9,393 bases of DNA from Candidatus Pacearchaeota archaeon (GTDB taxonomy: Archaea; Nanoarchaeota; Nanoarchaeia; Pacearchaeales; GW2011-AR1), in the NCBI GenBank assembly GCA_002690445.1, contig NZER01000485.1, forward strand, positions 1 to 9,393, given 5' to 3'. The notes under the pieces were generated by a model that did no database searches, was not told where the DNA came from, and saw only the letters and a list, made by a program, of their open reading frames with translations. Made by a program: the position numbers and the translations under genes. Within the stretch, counting starts at the first letter, position 1. Every line of letters begins with the position of its first letter. Positions 1-6,617 of the stretch are shown piece by piece.

Positions 1-1
1 A

Positions 2-706
2 TACACCATCGACAACGTAGTCCTTGGGTGGCGAGAGGAGGCGGTTTCGTTTGCGCGAGAGCACGGCTATCACCTAATTGTGAATAGCGACCAGCGCCCC
101 TTCCACCACTTTGTAGGATACCAAGATATCAAGAGCAAGTGGTATGAAGGCATTTTTGATCTGGGGCTACGGGCCCTCTTACCCATTCCCTTTGAAGTGG
201 AAACCGTCGCTCTTGCGGGGAATAAATTAAAAGTTGTTACTCAAGGGAACACCAAAGTTTTAATTACCTTCAAAACACTTCATGTGTTTGATCTAGATAA
301 CTGCGGACACTTGGGGGTGGAAGAGATAATCTCCGACTATGTGGTACACGATATGTTTGATGTGGCTGCGGGGTCACGCTTGGGGCGTGATATTATCCTA
401 AATCTTAAGAACAGTTTCGTAAAGACCGTCCGATTTGTTCCGTCAAATCGTATTGATAGAAACATTACGGGCGATTTTAAAGACATTATTACAACCAGCA
501 TCATAAGTGCACCAGATATTAAGAGTTTTGATTGTTCCGAGACTGTAATCCGCATTCTTTTGCAGCGCAAATTGAAGGAGCAGCAGATTAAGCAACCTAA
601 CGGCAGGAATTTGATTATCCACCACTCTTTCCGTCATGCTGTCAAGAATACTTTTCATTTTAACGTGGTGGGGGAGCTCGACGAAAGATTAATCTTGCAT
701 GAGTAA
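2..706 (+). CDS. Conserved-type phage protein of unknown function, 5' end missing
   Basis: The reading frame is open from the first complete codon at the window edge to TAA at 704-706, so the gene starts upstream and at least 234 residues are visible. A GTG at 80 could serve as a start, but the residues before it read as coherent protein: a hydrophobic strand (IDNVVLGW), then a helix with Glu and Ala at the expected places (REEAVSFA), then another strand (YHLIV). This resembles the first beta-alpha-beta unit of a Rossmann-like nucleotide-binding fold, although the glycine-rich loop is not canonical. The rest shows no catalytic motif, signal peptide or membrane segment that I recognise. From memory, unverified, the pattern recalls hypothetical proteins of marine T4-like phages. 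It overlaps the next gene by 8 bases, which suggests coupled translation. Function unknown. Confidence 0.75.
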   Translation, partial: YTIDNVVLGWREEAVSFAREHGYHLIVNSDQRPFHHFVGYQDIKSKWYEGIFDLGLRALLPIPFEVETVALAGNKLKVVTQGNTKVLITFKTLHVFDLDNCGHLGVEEIISDYVVHDMFDVAAGSRLGRDIILNLKNSFVKTVRFVPSNRIDRNITGDFKDIITTSIISAPDIKSFDCSETVIRILLQRKLKEQQIKQPNGRNLIIHHSFRHAVKNTFHFNVVGELDERLILHE

Positions 707-1550
707 GCTCGCGATGCCTGCGATCATCCCCGTCGCAGGCATGAACCCTGATTTTGGTATGGAGTGGGATGCTTCGCTGATCCCAGTCGGCCCCAACTAC
801 ACAGCAATAGAGGCAACAGTTTATGAATGTCTCCATGCCGGCTGCACTTCAATCTGGATCGTAGCCAATGATGATGTGGCCCCATTACTACGCCATCGGC
901 TTGGGGAGATGGCCACCGACATAGACAGTATCCAACGAGGTACCTTTGTTAAGTTTGGACAAACGAAACATCTAGAAGTTCCCATTTACTATGTGCCCAT
1001 TCATCCCAAACACCGAGACAAGGTGGACAACTATGCGTGGTCGGTCATACACGGAGCTAACGTCGCATACTGGATACACACAAAGTTTTCGAGATGGACA
1101 CGGCCCGATCGTTATTATATTTCGTTTCCAATGGGGATGATGGATCCCAAAGAAGTTTTAGAGTATCGTTCTTTACTACGCAAGAGCGCCCCTTTTTATT
1201 TCTCACATAATGGAAAAACCGTAAAGGACGGGTTGCCCTTGAGTTTTGTAATAGATCCAGAAGAATGGCGCCGGGCCAAAAGAACAATTACAACTAATGC
1301 TGCATACTATCGTGCTCCTCCCGAAGGGCAAATGCCGTCCGAGCCCTTACCCAAAGGCGAACGCCATGTCTCCCTGGCTTATGGTCTGGAGGATGTTTTT
1401 GGGGGCTCCGCCGGCGGCACTTTGCAGCAAATGAAAAACTTTTATGACTTGACAACATGGGCTGGATATGTTAAATTTATATCATCGGAACTTGGTAAGC
1501 GAACGAAGCGTCCGAGCACTAACACTATGTATAGAGGGAGAAACAAGTGA
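699..1550 (+). CDS. Nucleotidyltransferase-like (GT-A fold-like) phage protein, function unassigned
   Basis: A 283-residue protein. Residues 7-60 follow the layout of sugar-phosphate nucleotidyltransferases: a first strand ending in small residues (AIIPVAGM), a Pro-Val stretch about 20 residues on (LIPVGPNY), a helix, then AGCTSIWIV, which matches the usual 'AG...I.IV' second strand. The diagnostic GxGTRxxPxTxxxPK signature is missing, with MNPDFGMEWD in its place, so normal NTP-sugar chemistry is doubtful. A later block (YYVPIHPKHRDK, about residues 97-108) and a Trp/Tyr-rich middle are distinctive but unassigned. The C-terminus is basic (KRTKRPS...RGRNK). The ATG lies inside the end of the previous gene and has no good Shine-Dalgarno; the nearest G-rich run is over 20 bases upstream, so translation is probably coupled. 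It overlaps the polymerase gene by 4 bases (GTGA). Expression is near certain; the activity is not. Confidence 0.8.
   Translation: MSKLAMPAIIPVAGMNPDFGMEWDASLIPVGPNYTAIEATVYECLHAGCTSIWIVANDDVAPLLRHRLGEMATDIDSIQRGTFVKFGQTKHLEVPIYYVPIHPKHRDKVDNYAWSVIHGANVAYWIHTKFSRWTRPDRYYISFPMGMMDPKEVLEYRSLLRKSAPFYFSHNGKTVKDGLPLSFVIDPEEWRRAKRTITTNAAYYRAPPEGQMPSEPLPKGERHVSLAYGLEDVFGGSAGGTLQQMKNFYDLTTWAGYVKFISSELGKRTKRPSTNTMYRGRNK
714..742 (+). other. Perfect 10-bp stem-loop just inside the second gene
   Basis: ATGCCTGCGA (714-723) and TCGCAGGCAT (733-742) are exact reverse complements around a 9-base loop. The stem begins 15 bases after the ATG at 699, within or next to the initiating ribosome's footprint, and no U-run follows, so it is not a standard terminator. 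A 12-base palindrome, AAGATTAATCTT (685-696), lies between the weak ribosome site region and the ATG. Together they could restrain initiation unless translation arrives from the overlapping upstream gene. That role is inference. Confidence 0.4.
1449..1477 (+). promoter_or_regulatory. Weak candidate promoter upstream of dnaE
   Basis: A perfect TTGACA (1449-1454) is followed after 17 bases by TAAATT (1472-1477), only a 4-of-6 match to the -10 consensus. It lies about 70 bases before the dnaE GTG, inside the preceding gene. The placement is sensible but the -10 is poor and a chance match is quite possible. Confidence 0.2.
1533..1540 (+). promoter_or_regulatory. Ribosome binding site supporting the GTG start of dnaE
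   Basis: AGAGGGAG lies 6 bases before the GTG at 1547. It supports GTG as the start even though the gene overlaps its predecessor by 4 bases. Confidence 0.7.
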
Positions 1551-4500
1551 GCGAGAAAAAGATTCCTTTCGTAGGGCTGCATGCGCATAGCGTAGCGGGC
1601 TCTATTTTTGATGCCATCGGATATCCGGATGAGCATATGGATTTTTGTTATGAGAACGGGGGCGAAGCACTTGCCCTCACAGACCACGGGAACATGAATG
1701 GGTTCTCGCACCAGTTCTTACACTGGCAGAAGATGAAGTCCGAGGGAAAGGAATTTAAGCCTATCTTCGGAGTAGAAGCATATTTTGTTCCGTCTATTGA
1801 AGAGTGGCGCGAAGAGTATGAACGTACCAAAGAAGATAAGAAGCTTGCGAGAACACTTGCTAAAGAAGGCGCCACCTCCGGAGCAACCGTTGAAGATGAG
1901 GAGGCATCCAAGAAGGCAACCAAGTCAGTTTTGAACCGTCGCCGCCATTTGATTCTCTTGGCGCAGAACCAAACTGGCCTCAATAATCTGTTCAGACTGG
2001 TCTCGGAATCTTATAAAGAAGAGAACTTCTATCGCTATCCGCGTATGGATTACGCAATGCTAGCAAAGCATGGCGAAGGTATCATTGCTACCTCTGCCTG
2101 TTTGGGGGGGCCCCTTGCCGGCGACTTCTGGGCGAATAGTGAGTACGAAGAAGATGAGGAAACCGGCAAGAGCAAATGGATCAGGAGCAACCCAGATGAT
2201 GTTCGCGTAGCGATGCGGGAGACAACCCGACGATTCGTTGAAATTTTCGGGGACCGATGGTACGGCGAACTTCAATGGAACAATATTCCAGAACAGCACG
2301 AACTCAACCAGTACATTATTGAGGCATGCGGAGAGTTTGGGGTTACATTGATTTCCACGGCCGACAGCCATTATCCTCACCCTGATGCCTGGAAGGACCG
2401 CGAGTTATATAAGCGACTTGGGTGGCTTGGGAAGGCTGCCCCAACGTGGGCTGGCGGGAAGACCGAACTTCCCACTGGGGTGGAGGAGATCGGCTACGAG
2501 TTATACCCCAAGAATGGAAATCAAATGTGGGATTCCTACAAGCACTATTCAAAGACTCGTGGATTTGAATATGATGACCAACTTGTTATGGACTCAATCA
2601 CAGAGACACACAACATAGCGTTTAATAGAATTGAGGATTTTGTTCCCAACACGGCGGTAAAGCTCCCGGACTTCGTGGTACCAGCCGGCTTTACAGATAG
2701 TGAAGCATTGGTGAACTATGCTTTGGAGGGCCTGCGCGAACGCAATCTTCACAAGGACAAGGCCTATATGGACCGGCTGCGACAAGAACTTGACGTTATT
2801 GCCGAGAGAGGATTTAGTAAGTACTTCTTGACGATGAAGGCAATTGCCGACAAGGCCAACGAGGTTCAGTTGACCGGCCCGGGCCGAGGTTCAGCTGCTG
2901 GTTCGCTAGCGGCATACGTCCTGGGCATCACTCAGATTGACCCCATCAAATATGGGCTCCTCTTCGAGAGGTTCCTGCGTAAGGATGCGACGGACTACCC
3001 CGACATTGATTATGATGTGGCGGAGCCGATGGAACTTAAGGAAATGCTGATGGAAGACTGGGGCAAGAACTCGGTCATCCCAATTTCAAACTGGAACACA
3101 CTTCAGCTAAAGTCTTTGATTAAGGATATTTCAAAGTTCTATGGCGTGGAGTTCGGGGAAGTTAATAAAGTAACTTCTACTATGATTGCAGAGGCAACAC
3201 CCGCCGCGAAGATGAAGCACGGGATCAAGGCAGGAGTATATGCTCCCACTTGGGAAGAAGTTATGGAACTCTCCCCCTCCTTGCGCGGCTACCTAATAAA
3301 GTACCCACACATTAAGACACACGTTGAGGCGTTGGTTGGTCAGGTTCGTTCCTGTTCCCGTCACGCGGGGGGTGTTTTGATTGCCGATGACTTGAACGAG
3401 CATATGCCCATCATTAGTTCGGGCGGCGTGCGTCAGGCACCGTGGGCCGAGGGGCAGAACTTGCGTCATTTGGAGCCGCTTGGGTTTATTAAGTTTGATT
3501 TGTTGGGGCTCTCCACACTTCGTATGATTGAGGGGGCGATTCGTCATATCCTGAAGCGCCATGGCGGCCTCGCCAATCCGACATTTCAGGATGTAAAAAC
3601 CTTTTATAACGATTTCCTCCATCCAGATAATATTGATTTTAACGATAAAAGCGTGTATAAGAATGTTTTTCAGAAAGGGAATTTCGCGGGAATTTTTCAG
3701 TTCACGGAACAGCGAGCACAGGAATTCTGTGCGAACGCAAAGCCGAAGTCCTTGATTGATATTTCGGCAATCACCTCGATCTATCGTCCAGGCCCACTCT
3801 CGGCCAACGTGCACGAACAATACATTCAAGCTAAGAGTATGCCACACGAGATTGATTATCTCAATGAGCACGTAGAGGATGTAACAAAGGAAACATACGG
3901 GTTCCTTATCTTCCAGGAGCAGATCGCATTGCTGGCACACAAGCTTGGCAAGAACCTGACACTGGACGAGGGCAACCTTCTGCGGAAGGTGTTGACCAAG
4001 AAAGGAACAGGGAAGGAAGCCAGAGTTAAGAAGGTCCTCCGTACCAAGTTCATCGACGGGTGCGTAGAGAAGGGCATTCGTTATGGCGAAGCCGAGGATA
4101 TGTGGGAGCGGTTCGAATACTTCTCGGGCTACGGGTTCAACAAGTCGCACGCAGTATCCTACTCGGCTATCTCGTTCCAATGCGCGTGGTTGTACAACTA
4201 CTACCCGGTGGAGTGGATGGCATCGTTCCTCGATAAGGAACCAGAGAAGCGCAAGGAGCGAGCAATCAATATCGCGAAGTCAAACGGCTTTGAGATTGTG
4301 GAGGCGGACGTCAACACTTCATCGTTTGTATGGGAGATTGACCCCGACAACCCGAAGAGGTTGGTGCAACCCCTCGCAGGCCTTAAGGGTCTCGGGGATG
4401 CAGCCATCGAACAAATTGTCGCGAACAGACCGTTCAACGATATTGAGGAGTTCCTATTCCATGACGACATTATATATAGCAAACTTAATAAGAAGGCGCT

Positions 4501-5029
4501 AGATGTGCTCGTCAGGTCTGGCGCGCTGGCTAAACTGATGGATGAGCGCTTCACGGGCCGCAAGCACTTCTGGTCTGCGGTTGCTGTGGATAGGGTTTAT
4601 AGCAAGAAGAAGTTTCTTGAGAACATAGAAGAGTATAGAGATGAGGGTGATTTTACAACCGAGGAAGAAATTGATAACCTTACGACGTTGACAGGCATCT
4701 TCCCCATGCATCTTGTCATGACCGACGCGGTCCGCACGAAGCTGGAGAATCATTTTGTCCCGGCAATTTCGGATTATGATCCGGATCTGGGCCTGGTTTG
4801 GTTTATTCCCCGCGAGATTATAAGAAAGAAGACAAAGAACGGCAAGCCTTATTGGATTGTTGCTGTAATTGATTCCAATTCAGTGTTGACAAAGTTCCGC
4901 TGTTGGGGTATAGTAGAGGGTAAGGATAGGATACATTTGAACCGTCCCTACATGGGCAAATTAGACTTTGATCCAGCGTGGGGTTTTTCAACAAGATCCA
5001 TTAAAAGAAATTTGAGATTGCTAGGGTAG
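1547..5029 (+). CDS. dnaE: DNA polymerase III alpha subunit (family C replicative polymerase)
   Basis: At 1160 residues this is the usual size for bacterial DnaE. It should extend DNA at the phage replication fork. The N-terminal PHP domain (about 5-290) keeps H12, H14, D22, D46, H47, E77, H134, C185, D273 and H275, the pattern of metal-binding, exonuclease-active PHP domains such as that of Thermus rather than the degenerate E. coli type. The palm has GPGRGSAAGS (444-453), PDIDYD (485-490) and the third aspartate D651 in KFDLLGL. Also present are RHAGG (605-609), fingers SGYGFNKSHA (860-869), a helix-hairpin-helix LAGLKGLG (943-950) and an OB-like region near 1090-1135. I see no clear clamp-binding peptide. 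The GTG start has the ribosome site AGAGGGAG at 1533-1540. Sampled 60-base stretches run about 50-53% GC, richer than the next genes. Role certain; fork partners are not in view. Confidence 0.97.
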   Translation: MSEKKIPFVGLHAHSVAGSIFDAIGYPDEHMDFCYENGGEALALTDHGNMNGFSHQFLHWQKMKSEGKEFKPIFGVEAYFVPSIEEWREEYERTKEDKKLARTLAKEGATSGATVEDEEASKKATKSVLNRRRHLILLAQNQTGLNNLFRLVSESYKEENFYRYPRMDYAMLAKHGEGIIATSACLGGPLAGDFWANSEYEEDEETGKSKWIRSNPDDVRVAMRETTRRFVEIFGDRWYGELQWNNIPEQHELNQYIIEACGEFGVTLISTADSHYPHPDAWKDRELYKRLGWLGKAAPTWAGGKTELPTGVEEIGYELYPKNGNQMWDSYKHYSKTRGFEYDDQLVMDSITETHNIAFNRIEDFVPNTAVKLPDFVVPAGFTDSEALVNYALEGLRERNLHKDKAYMDRLRQELDVIAERGFSKYFLTMKAIADKANEVQLTGPGRGSAAGSLAAYVLGITQIDPIKYGLLFERFLRKDATDYPDIDYDVAEPMELKEMLMEDWGKNSVIPISNWNTLQLKSLIKDISKFYGVEFGEVNKVTSTMIAEATPAAKMKHGIKAGVYAPTWEEVMELSPSLRGYLIKYPHIKTHVEALVGQVRSCSRHAGGVLIADDLNEHMPIISSGGVRQAPWAEGQNLRHLEPLGFIKFDLLGLSTLRMIEGAIRHILKRHGGLANPTFQDVKTFYNDFLHPDNIDFNDKSVYKNVFQKGNFAGIFQFTEQRAQEFCANAKPKSLIDISAITSIYRPGPLSANVHEQYIQAKSMPHEIDYLNEHVEDVTKETYGFLIFQEQIALLAHKLGKNLTLDEGNLLRKVLTKKGTGKEARVKKVLRTKFIDGCVEKGIRYGEAEDMWERFEYFSGYGFNKSHAVSYSAISFQCAWLYNYYPVEWMASFLDKEPEKRKERAINIAKSNGFEIVEADVNTSSFVWEIDPDNPKRLVQPLAGLKGLGDAAIEQIVANRPFNDIEEFLFHDDIIYSKLNKKALDVLVRSGALAKLMDERFTGRKHFWSAVAVDRVYSKKKFLENIEEYRDEGDFTTEEEIDNLTTLTGIFPMHLVMTDAVRTKLENHFVPAISDYDPDLGLVWFIPREIIRKKTKNGKPYWIVAVIDSNSVLTKFRCWGIVEGKDRIHLNRPYMGKLDFDPAWGFSTRSIKRNLRLLG
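4886..4914 (+). promoter_or_regulatory. Candidate sigma-70-type promoter inside the 3' end of dnaE
   Basis: A perfect -35 box TTGACA (4886-4891) is followed, after exactly 17 bases, by TATAGT (4909-4914), a 5-of-6 match to the -10 consensus. Transcription would start near 4920, about 120 bases before the small basic protein gene at 5041. It could therefore drive the nuclease/methyltransferase module separately from the polymerase. Under even base composition, one such pair at this exact spacing is expected about 0.02 times across both strands of a window this size. It is a sequence match only, inside coding DNA. Confidence 0.5.
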
Positions 5030-5040
5030 GAGAATTAATA

Positions 5041-5184
5041 ATGGCAAAGAACAAAGAACGTAAACGCGAAACGCAGAAGAAGAAAACTTCGATCGGCAAC
5101 AGTAAGTTTACAAAGACAGGCCGTCCCGGACCATCCGGCGGCAATAAGAACTATCGAAAGAAGTATCGGAGGCAAGGAAAGTGA
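5041..5184 (+). CDS. Very basic 47-residue protein, function unknown
   Basis: The ATG at 5041 has a strong ribosome site, AGGAGA at 5028-5033, which overlaps the dnaE stop codon. The product has 18 Lys/Arg and only 2 Glu in 47 residues. It has a Lys/Arg-rich N-terminal third, a Gly/Pro-rich middle (GRPGPSGGN, 27-35) and a basic tail (YRKKYRRQGK). No cysteine, signal peptide or membrane segment is present, and there is no helix-turn-helix that would make it a restriction-modification controller (C protein). The composition suggests a mostly unstructured nucleic-acid-binding or ribosome-associated peptide; that is inference from charge alone. It ends in a 4-base GTGA overlap with the nuclease-like gene, so it may also act as a leader that couples ribosomes into that gene. 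The clean start and tight packing make it a real gene despite its size. Confidence 0.7.
   Translation: MAKNKERKRETQKKKTSIGNSKFTKTGRPGPSGGNKNYRKKYRRQGK
5168..5172 (+). promoter_or_regulatory. Ribosome binding site for the GTG-started nuclease-like gene
   Basis: GGAGG lies 8 bases before the GTG at 5181. It is a full-strength site, which decides for this GTG start despite the 4-base overlap with the previous gene. Confidence 0.75.
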
Positions 5185-5774
5185 ACTTACAGGAAACGTT
5201 TAGACGGGAAATAGTGTCGGGCCTTCTGGAAGAAAGGGGAACACTATCATTAATTAAAAAATGGCTACAACTGTCTCAGCTTACTCAATCACAATTGATT
5301 CGTTTTGGGACGCTTTTTGAAAATGCAGTTAATTGTTTGGCAGCTGATTCTCACAAGCAATTTACAGCTGTTACGACAAACGGTCGCAAGACCTATATTA
5401 CTCCCACAGCTCAGATTACACACACATCAAAAGGTAACAAAGACATAGACATTTTGTTTATTGATGAAGAAAAAATGATAGTTTATTATCGGGAAAGTAA
5501 ATGTAATCTTAATCTAGATAGCGAGAAGAGTATCGCCACGGTTAATAAAGTGAAAGAAGTAGCTCGCCGGTTGCAGAAGGCGTATGCAGCCTATACGATC
5601 GATGCGGCCATTTTAAATATGGATTGGGAGAACCCTAAACAGGAATACCTGGGGGTACCCGTCCAATATATGGGGGACCTTTTCGACCTTCTGGGGTACA
5701 AAACATCTCAGCAAGAATATCGGAGAATTGGAAAGAGTATTGGAGAGGAGGTTAGATATGCAACCCATAGTTAA
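5181..5774 (+). CDS. PD-(D/E)XK nuclease-like protein, probable restriction endonuclease partner of the next gene
   Basis: A 197-residue protein in the size range of small type II restriction enzymes. The likely catalytic core is an acidic residue in an upstream helix (E47 in LFENAVN), a strand beginning KDIDILFID with D88 and D90, a tight turn, and a second strand ending YYRESK, giving E105-x-K107. A conserved-looking tail, NLNLDSEK (109-116), and a helix follow. This D...ExK geometry is that of the PD-(D/E)XK nuclease fold. The gene sits directly before a Dam-type methyltransferase and overlaps it by 17 bases, the classic arrangement of a restriction-modification pair. Sampled stretches are AT-rich (5221-5340 about 37% GC; 5461-5520 about 23%). 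Cleavage specificity cannot be read from the sequence. Alternatives are a host-DNA-degrading phage nuclease or a Holliday-junction or repair nuclease of the same fold. No family name is assigned. Confidence 0.7.
   Translation: MNLQETFRREIVSGLLEERGTLSLIKKWLQLSQLTQSQLIRFGTLFENAVNCLAADSHKQFTAVTTNGRKTYITPTAQITHTSKGNKDIDILFIDEEKMIVYYRESKCNLNLDSEKSIATVNKVKEVARRLQKAYAAYTIDAAILNMDWENPKQEYLGVPVQYMGDLFDLLGYKTSQQEYRRIGKSIGEEVRYATHS
5746..5751 (+). promoter_or_regulatory. Ribosome binding site fixing the methyltransferase start
   Basis: AGGAGG ends 6 bases before the ATG at 5758. It selects this start over the in-frame ATG at 5728 and agrees with where homology to Dam enzymes begins (KWTGGK). Confidence 0.85.
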
Positions 5775-6603
5775 GTGGACGGGCGGTAAACGCCGCGAAA
5801 TTAAACAGTTTAAAGAATACTATCCTGATAGTTTTGACATATTTGTAGAGCCGTTTTTTGGCGGCGGCGCCGTCTTTTTTGACCTAGAGCATCCAGGTCG
5901 TTCCATTCTTGCGGACACGCACGAGGAACTGATGGGGTTTTACAAGGAAATTAAGGCCGGCCGAGGGGATAAACTCTATGCTATGTGTCATAATCCATGG
6001 CACCATTTGGACCGCAGTAGGAAGTCCTCCGGCGAGGTTCAGTTGCCAGAAGGTTTCCGCCCCCACGATGAATTTACTTATTATTATGTAAGGGACGAAT
6101 ATACCCCCAAGAATAGGGCGGAAGAGGCATTTAAGTTTTATTTTATTCGCAAGACTTGTTACCGAGGCATGCTGCGTTATAACCCCAGTGGTCATTTTAA
6201 TATTCCTTTTGGACGATACAAAAGCGTAAATTTCGACGATCTTGTCAACCCAAAGTACCAACAAGTGCTTCAGAATGCTACAATTAAAACTTCTTCGTAT
6301 GAGGATATTTTTAAAACTTACGGAAAAAACAAAAATGCGTTTTTCTTCTTAGACCCTCCCTATGATTCAGCGTTTAGTAACTACAAACATGAATTTGGAG
6401 AACGAGACCATCGTCGTCTGGCTGATCACTTTAAGAAGGCTAAAGCCAAATGTATGTTAGTAATTGGAAAGTCGGATCTTATCGATGAACTGTATAAAGG
6501 ATACATCACAGATCAGTATGCAAAGAAATATGCATTTAAGCTGCACTCCGAGAGAGTGGGCAAAGAAATAAATAATATGCATTATATTATAACAAACTAT
6601 TAA
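5758..6603 (+). CDS. dam: Dam-type (D12 class) DNA adenine-N6 methyltransferase
   Basis: A 281-residue protein that transfers a methyl group from S-adenosylmethionine to adenine N6 in DNA. Motifs in order: KWTGGK (6-11, N-terminal AdoMet-binding motif), FVEPFFGGGAVF (29-40, motif I), LRYNPSGHFNIPFGRYK (139-155, very close to the RYN..G.FN.PFGRYK block of E. coli Dam and the DpnII/MboI methylases) and catalytic DPPY (199-202, motif IV). The order is that of alpha-class (D12) enzymes, which makes GATC the first guess for the target, but specificity is inferred. A start at 5758 is favoured by the strong ribosome site and by where homology begins. It overlaps the nuclease-like gene by 17 bases and is followed closely by dUTPase. 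It probably protects phage DNA from the neighbouring nuclease and from host GATC-type enzymes. An orphan regulatory role is the alternative. Confidence 0.93.
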   Translation: MQPIVKWTGGKRREIKQFKEYYPDSFDIFVEPFFGGGAVFFDLEHPGRSILADTHEELMGFYKEIKAGRGDKLYAMCHNPWHHLDRSRKSSGEVQLPEGFRPHDEFTYYYVRDEYTPKNRAEEAFKFYFIRKTCYRGMLRYNPSGHFNIPFGRYKSVNFDDLVNPKYQQVLQNATIKTSSYEDIFKTYGKNKNAFFFLDPPYDSAFSNYKHEFGERDHRRLADHFKKAKAKCMLVIGKSDLIDELYKGYITDQYAKKYAFKLHSERVGKEINNMHYIITNY

Positions 6604-6617
6604 AGAAAGGATTTAAA

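Noticed and set aside
80..82. GTG at 80 as the true start of the first gene
   Set aside because: The frame is open to the window edge and the upstream residues form a plausible beta-alpha-beta start; no ribosome site precedes the GTG.
3293..4180. Long antisense open frame (295 codons) on the - strand within dnaE
   Set aside because: It lies entirely opposite a well-conserved polymerase core (palm and fingers motifs), has no ribosome site or recognisable domain, and reads as a codon-bias shadow.
4083..4502. Second + strand open frame inside dnaE (139 codons)
   Set aside because: It is in a different frame from the polymerase, whose fingers and helix-hairpin-helix motifs span it; Ser/Arg/Thr-rich composition is typical of an out-of-frame shadow.
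4688..4716. Another perfect TTGACA within dnaE
   Set aside because: The hexamer at the right distance (TCTTGT) is a poor -10 match, so no promoter is claimed.
5728..5757. Upstream ATG start adding ten residues to the Dam-type methyltransferase
   Set aside because: The ATG at 5758 has AGGAGG at 6-base spacing, and similarity to Dam begins right after it; the extra residues (MERVLERRLD) are just the nuclease gene read in another frame.
6575..6617. AT-rich stretch before dut as a promoter
   Set aside because: Several TATA-like hexamers occur but none has a -35 match at 16-18 bases; the low complexity explains them.
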